Shown one piece after another: positions 58,176 to 64,000 of a DNA stretch of 64,000 nucleotides. The notes beneath the pieces are model-generated. The model did no database searches. It saw only the letters and a program-made list of their open reading frames with translations, and was not told where the DNA came from. A program made the position numbers and the translations under genes. Source of the DNA: Kalaharituber pfeilii. Taxonomy: Eukaryota; Ascomycota; Pezizomycetes; Pezizales; Pezizaceae. The DNA lies in contig WHUZ01000006.1 of NCBI GenBank assembly GCA_015179045.1, positions 744,001-808,000 of the forward strand. Direction: 5' to 3'. Position 1 is the first letter of the stretch; each line of letters begins with the position of its first letter.

Positions 58176-59314
58176 GACGTCACTCTTGGGAAGCCTGACT
58201 CGGTACTTGGAAATTTCATTGTCGGAAGAGTAACCTGTTCTCATACCCATTTTAAAGAACAGCAGTTGACGCTGTATACAAGACTAAATAACTAAGGGGA
58301 ATGGATATATGCATTCCGCAACTCCGTTTTCCCTTCCGTCAAACCGGATTTCAAATCGAATTCCTACCGTCAAGCCTTCGTCCTATTACTGTTGGATAGC
58401 TGACGTGTGGATAGCTGTTTTGTGAATACTGGAGACAACTTACTATTGGTAACTCGACTAGGTACACTGCTGCACCCGGTGAACGTTAACCTGCTCTTCA
58501 CACTGCATATAAGCGTGCGCAAGGGGCGGTGTCACTTCCCAGCCAATCAGAAACCCAATTGACGAATGGAGTTGATAACGTATTTTCTCCGGATCAGTCT
58601 CATTCTTCTTACGAGACTATTTTATATTGGTCACTGTACAAGTAAACATAATTTTTTATCTACTCGTGCTAATGGTATAGAAGACCTAACTCACCTGGCA
58701 GCTCCCCTAACAAGTGACAAACCCTAGGCATTGCTGCACAAGTACCGTATAACAGTATAACAACTCTAGACTGGCAATTGATTGCTGGCACGACAGATAT
58801 GAGGTAAAATTGCTTTACTTATCATAGACTTTCTGAGCCTAGTGTCAGTTGCCGGTAGATATGATAGTATAAATCTTAAATTGGAGGCGAGAACACCTAG
58901 ATGAGTGAAAATGTTAAAGTATTCACTCGCATATACGTACTCCGGCAAGATCAAGTAGAGTACTGGTGGAGTACCGGTACATTGACCATAACCTGACTAG
59001 GCATGAAAATTGTACCGTTATTGTCTGCTGCTTCACACAGACAATACATGTACTGGAATTGAATGGGCTCCTACACTTGATTTTATCCATGCGATTGGTA
59101 TAGAAATAAAGTGAACTCGATTGTTATATGGCAGCTCATTAGTTAGACTGAAGTGTGAGTGAAGAAATCGGGTGTATTGAGGCGCATATATCGTGATCTC
59201 CCGCGGCATCTACAGTACTTAATGTACATGGGCATCAGTGGATCAGTAGCCAGGTCTTTAAAGCTTGATCATCAGTTAAACCTTCTAATCCTCGAATAAA
59301 CAGAGCACATGGGG

Positions 59315-59353
<39 letters not shown>
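59315..59353 (+). repeat. Poly(A) run, 39 bases
   Basis: Uninterrupted A run preceded by GGGG. No retrotransposed gene copy upstream was recognised. Confidence 0.9.
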
Positions 59354-59355
<2 letters not shown>

Positions 59356-61137
59356 ACCTGCACGATGGTCACACGTTACAGTACATTGGTTTAAAAAAAA
59401 AAAAATTTTAAAGAAAAAACGAAGGACTGTGTGAGCTGAGATCCTTAACTCTCAAGTGTAACTTGTGCATTCCAGACTGCTTCGGGCAAGGAGGGTGGCT
59501 CAGACTGCTATATAGAAGGTCTTGGCGAAGGATGACGTATACAGTCAACTGTATCAGTAGAAGCAGTCAGCAGTCCTGCACACTAAGACTTAACCAACAG
59601 TCTCACTTTGTGACCGATGGCGAGACCTGTGGCCTGTCCCTGTGCAGACTGGTACATAGCTGCATCTACATGTCAACCTTGATGTCATTAACTTGGGATA
59701 GGACGTAACCGTCCCTGTCACCTCTGGAATTTGCGCCTAAAGCCTTGAATGCATAATATATGTCATGCGAGTAAATTTTACAAGTTGAAGTCTTGGATGG
59801 GCCCCGGCAGGAGCTATAAGGGCAGTCGCTGCTAAGAATGTTAGCAAATTTGAACTGATAGTTGGGTATGATCCTGGCCGGTGTACTTAGTGACCATGCT
59901 CTGTCTGACATGCTAACCTAACAATATTGCGACCATATCAGATGTATCCAGTAAAAATAACACCTTGCATTATCACAACCAGACTAGCTTTATCATTAAC
60001 ATCCCGCGGATCAGCAAAGTCCGAAAGCCGATGGTTGTAGGACAGAATTGGCGGAGTGGGATTCACACAGGGCGCGACTATAGCAAGGCTCTTCTTTCAA
60101 GGTTCGGACAATAGCTCGGAGATCTCTATGCACGGTATCCATCATCGCGGGCGCCCTTGAATACATACATACACAGAGGATGTTGGCGTGGGCGAGTTAC
60201 GAAAGCACGGCGTAGCAAGGCTTTACAGTACCTCCCGAATTCTCAGTACCACGTCCATTTATCAGATGAGAGGCGACGCTGGTGGCTCATGCCAAGCCCA
60301 GGACCACCGGCGCTTGTCTGAGTGACATCTGTTTGCAGCGCGGATACAGCGAAGCTCCTTACATTACAACACGATCCGCTCCTGCTGTCGAGGCTTGGAG
60401 CCGTCTGTTGGGTCTGTTCAGCAATCCCTTTTCACCCTCTTCTCGCATCAGCAGTGTACTGTACTAGTAGCGCCCATGTTAACCGCAATGGTTTATACCC
60501 AAGGATTGTCCATTAAACCTCGATCACGAGTGGTTCTTGCTAGAGGGTGCCATCCATATGTTGCCATTCCAGAGCGCTCCTTGCCTTTCTGTGGGACGCT
60601 GCGGGTTAACATTATATTGTTTATGACTATGACTTATTCCCTTGATGGCGCCCTTGGTTTTGGCGCCCGCCTCGCCCGCGTCGCTGTGAGAGCTTCGCAT
60701 GCCGCTGTGCCTGTGCCTGTGACTACGTGCTGCATCTCCTCGCTTCGCCAAAGCATGTATCCTCTCATCCTCTCATCATGGGCGCGCAACTGCATCACAC
60801 CAAGCGTGTAGGTATGCGTGCCTGCTCGCTTGCTTCCTCTTGACGTGTAAGTATGCATCGATGGATCTCCGGCGCGCCCAAAGCTTGCTTTCCTTCCAGA
60901 GCAGGCCTGCCCAGTGGCATGGCTGCTGGCCACAGCCTGTATCCGCACTGCTTACTAGTATTCATGGGCCCATCGGTCCTGCTGCTGCTGCTGCCGCTGC
61001 CGCTCCCGCTCTTGTCCATTCCGGCATCGCGCTCCCTGTCCCACAGCTTACAGCAAGAACGGCCTGCGATAGACAGGGGCCCCACGGCAGAAACGTTGTG
61101 CCTTTCTCCTCTTGCGCGGCCAGCTCTCCACCCACCC

Positions 61138-61190
61138 GCCTGCCCGCCTGCCCGCCTGCCTGCCTGCCTGCCTGCCTGCCTCCCATGCCT
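61138..61190 (+). repeat. CCTG/CCCG tetranucleotide repeat
   Basis: CCYG units, first CCCG-rich and then pure CCTG, about 660 bp upstream of the reductase start codon. Confidence 0.9.
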
Positions 61191-61845
61191 GCCTGCGCTA
61201 CTGCAGTGGAGTATTGCAGGACCTCTGCGATGCATCTCTGAATCTGGGTCGTTGTAGCCCCTCGTCGCGCCACCGAACATCGATCCCACCTTCAATACCC
61301 GCATTTCGGTCTAGCCCTCTAGACTATTATTACACCTCGCACCTTGAAAATTGTCCTCCCCGTTTCCTGTTCAGCTACTGGGGTACGGTTTTGAAGGAAA
61401 AAAAGTACTTACAGCTCTCTTATCCTCTCTCCCTCGCTTCTTCTCCCTCGCACTTCTACTGTCGCTGCCCCTCCCTCGTGCCTTTCCCATCCGTTCGTTC
61501 CCAACAAGATACTAGAGCCCGGCCCCCCTCTAAACAGTCGAGCTGGTTGGTATTTCACCATCAGCCTGCGTATTGTTCATACCGTTTCGTTTCGAAATCA
61601 TTTAACCCTGTTTGACTGACAGTTCCCACCGCCGCTTGCTAGGCTACTCTCGCTCTTCGAATTCTGACTGTAATTCACTCGCTCTTTTATATTTATTTCC
61701 TTTGCTGGGACATCTCAGAGCAACATTCGTTTTGGTATATCAATTCCACCATTCACATTCGCGTGGAATTCACCGAACCACCATCGTCACAACCCATTTC
61801 TAGCGACTTGATACAATCTCACTTCAGGATTTATCACTTTGACGT

Positions 61846-64000
61846 ATGGCACCATCTACGTCGCCCAGATTACGGGTTCTGTCCGGTACGTGAGCATCAA
61901 GCTTATACCTCAACTGTCGGCCCTAACTTTAAATATAGTGGGCGGAAACGCTGTTTCGGCGTTTCTTTCCTGGAGATTGCAGGCAACCAATGCCTGTGAT
62001 GTAACGTTAGTATGGAAGTCTGGATTCGAAGCTGTTTGTCAATATGGAATTTCATTCAAGTTGGCTACCCTCCCCGCCCTTCTTTGTTAACCGCTAGCTA
62101 ATTGAGATAAGATCAAAACAGCTTGGAAACGAGAGATTCAAACCTCGCTCAGGTGCGTTCGATGGCTTCCGTTCACTCATTCAGCTTGTCATTTCTAACA
62201 GAAGGGCTTAGTTGTTCGAACTCCGGAAGACGCAGCTTGCGCTGGGGGTTTTGACTACGTTTTGCTTTGTGTCAAAGCACTCCCTGATGTATATGACATC
62301 GCAGCGGTCATTGAGTCTGTGGTTACTCCACATCATACCTGCATTCTTGTGAATACATCCAATTCCCTCGGCATAGAACCATTTCTGCACACACGATACC
62401 CCAGTAATGTAATACTTTCACTTGTTTCTGGAGCGAACATCAACCAGGTTGGACCAAGCGAGTTTGAGCACTTCGGCAATTCCGATATATGGGTAGGGTC
62501 AACTATAAAAAATTCGGAAGTTGCTACGAGCATTCAAATGGATATGGCAGAAGCTCTGGCGTTGACTCTTGTCTCTGGAAATGTTGAATGCCATGTATCG
62601 CCCAATATTCGGCAGCAGCAATGGGAAAAGATGCTAGGGTATGTCATTGGTATAAGTGAAGAATCTTGAATGAATCTAATGTGTGTTCGACTGTAGGCCA
62701 ATTGCATTTCACCCACTAAGTGTACTTCTAGATTCTCCTAATCACGCGGCAATATTAGAAAAGCCAGGAATACGGAAATTGGTCAGTGATCTACTCGATG
62801 AGCTCATCAACATTGCGAATGCAGAGGGATGTAAATTTCCTGAGGACATAAAAGCAAAAACAATTGAAGCTATGACACAGCCATCAGCTCATAACAGTAC
62901 TATGTATCAAGACTTCATCAATCGACGCCCGATAGAAATTGAGGTGTATCTGGGTTCACCAATTAAGATTGCTCAGACGGTTGGGGCTAAGGCGCCACAT
63001 TGCGAGACTTTATATGGTGTTCTTCACCATATGAACCAGGCAAATCATGCGAAATCTCCGGGATCGTCTCCTCCTTCCACTGCAACTCCACCTCCATCGC
63101 GCCATATGCCACCCCGCCATCAAGTGAGTATCAGGGGAAGGCCAGCTCCCAATCCTCAAGGACCCCCGGGAGCATGCCTGGAAGACGGCCACCACCGCCC
63201 CCTCAAATGAATGGTTTACCTCCACCAAACTATCCAGCAAGAATGAATGGTGGATATTCCCCTAAGCCACCATCAAATGGGCTCTCGCGGAGGAACTCAT
63301 TTGATAATGACCTTGAAGAGTTCGGGCATATTGCCATGTACGGGGACATGCTAGAAATAGATGATCCCTATCTGCAGAGAATGGTGGAGGATTGCAGCCA
63401 AGTGCGAATGGCGGCGGGGATTATGGCCGCAACCGAGCACCTGCTGGAGAAATAGCGCTACGGGAGCGAGAATTGGCTATACGGCAGAGAGAATTGGAGC
63501 TGAAGGAACAGGAATTGATGAGGCGGGCTGGTGGAGCTGGCCGTGGAGGAGGTGGAGGGCACGGACGAAGACACAGTCATATTTACGAGGATGATGATGA
63601 TGAGGATGATGTTTACTACGATAATAGCCCTTTGCCGCCACCAGTGGATCCTGATAGTATCGATATGATGAGTGTGACATCTAGGCGGACTCGGCGCGTA
63701 CCTAGTGCCGGAAACATGAGGAATATGGAGCCAGGATCGATCCCGGCAACCCGTGCTGCGCGGCATCCTTTCATAAATGGAAGACCTGCCACAGTGAGAA
63801 ATCGCACCAGTGCAAGGCTAGTCAGTGAAATACCCGGGTTACACGATAACATACTTGAGAATCCCCTTATGGGCTACTCGTCAAATAGATACGGTGCGGT
63901 GGACAGGAAAATGCTCCATGATTCCTCTCGTGCAAACTCATTATCTGTTACGAGACTAGGGGACATACGAGATGATCCTGCATTCTCTGGGCTGGGGCAA
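61846..64000 (+). CDS. Ketopantoate reductase (ApbA/PanE)-like protein of the fungal Mug72 type, 3' end outside the window
   Basis: An NADPH-binding reductase-fold protein; ketopantoate reductases make pantoate for CoA synthesis, but the substrate of this long fungal form is not known. Exons: 61846-61885, 61939-62059, 62112-62152, 62212-62638 and 62697 onward; introns of 52-59 nt all keep the frame. The Rossmann part reads LRVLSVGGNAVSAFLSWRL. Next come FDYVLLCVKALPDVYDI, CILVNTSNSLGIEP and the C-terminal-domain signature NIRQQQWEKMLGPIAFHPLS. A low-complexity Pro/Gly tail follows, with a coiled stretch IALRERELAIRQRELELKEQ, then SIDMMSVTSRRTRR and NPLMGYSSNRYG, as in related fungal proteins. 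Two one-base frame breaks in the tail, at the C5 run 63163-63167 and near the CCC at 63366-63368, are each repaired by one added base, and homology continues to position 64000. Family is certain; enzymatic role is inferred. Confidence 0.88.

Larger units (their letters stand above)
58176..61845. other. Intergenic region between the UPF2 fragment and the reductase gene
   Basis: 58.2-60 kb is AT-rich with no gene seen. It includes a 39-base A run at 59315-59353 and a second A/T run at 59393-59420. From about 60.2 kb GC rises, with CCTG repeats at 61138-61190 and a CT-rich stretch up to the start codon at 61846, the same leader type seen above the other host genes. Open frames there are Ala/Pro/Arg low complexity on both strands. 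Confidence 0.55.

Noticed and set aside
63124..63184. Possible intron with GTGAGT donor in the reductase tail
   Set aside because: No acceptor at a plausible distance restores the needed frame, whereas one added C at 63163-63167 joins a continuous Pro-rich tail.
63000..63455. Separate gene on the plus strand
   Set aside because: It is the continuation of the reductase tail in another frame after the homopolymer break, not an independent gene.

Overview
This window looks like a chromosome segment of a filamentous ascomycete. Genes have short introns of about 52-115 nt with GTAAGT/GTATGC-type donors and CTNA-type branch regions, and the proteins are fungal in character: an AreA/NIT2-type GATA factor, a DASH complex subunit, Zn2Cys6 and C2H2 regulators, and SUB2. 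Gene density is very low (about eight host genes or gene remnants in 64 kb). Intergenic DNA is long and rich in microsatellites, and DNA transposons and a Copia retrotransposon are present. This resembles large, gene-sparse genomes such as those of Pezizomycetes, but that placement is inference.

Layout. 0-4.7 kb: no recognisable gene. 4.7-6.3 kb: Zn2Cys6 transcription factor (+). 6.3-13.7 kb: intergenic, ending in a GC- and microsatellite-rich leader. 13.7-16.8 kb: areA-type nitrogen regulator (+, 3 exons, 947 aa). 19.5-20.4 kb: DASH/Dam1 subunit Hsk3 (-, 2 exons), convergent with areA. 26.6-27.5 kb: two-finger C2H2 factor (-) below a GC-rich upstream island. 28-38.9 kb: AT-rich, apparently empty. 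38.9-40.8 kb: SUB2/UAP56 RNA helicase (-, 5 exons, 440 aa). 41.4-45.5 kb: a nest of DNA transposons, MITEs and a long fold-back structure. 46.06-50.88 kb: one Copia LTR element with identical 272-bp LTRs, a GCGGC target duplication and a half-tRNA-iMet primer site, but a collapsed pol. It sits 1 bp outside an 849-bp TIR element. 53.0-58.2 kb: gene remnants and duplicates (frameshifted kinase pseudogene, 5' piece of a pectate lyase gene, one apparently intact kinase-like gene, N-terminal half of a UPF2-like gene). 61.8-64 kb: ketopantoate-reductase-like (Mug72-type) gene running off the end.

How the genes relate. The host genes do not form a pathway. Three are transcription regulators, and SUB2 (mRNA export/splicing), UPF2 (nonsense-mediated decay) and Hsk3 (kinetochore) are general cell functions. 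The recognised regulator genes and the reductase gene each follow 1-2 kb of GC-rich, pyrimidine- and repeat-rich DNA that probably holds promoter and 5' UTR.

An important caveat for gene models: four otherwise intact reading-frame breaks (about 5179, 27303, 63163 and 63366) all sit at short G or C homopolymers, and all are repaired by one extra base of the same kind. This points to systematic homopolymer undercalling in the assembly rather than true pseudogenes.
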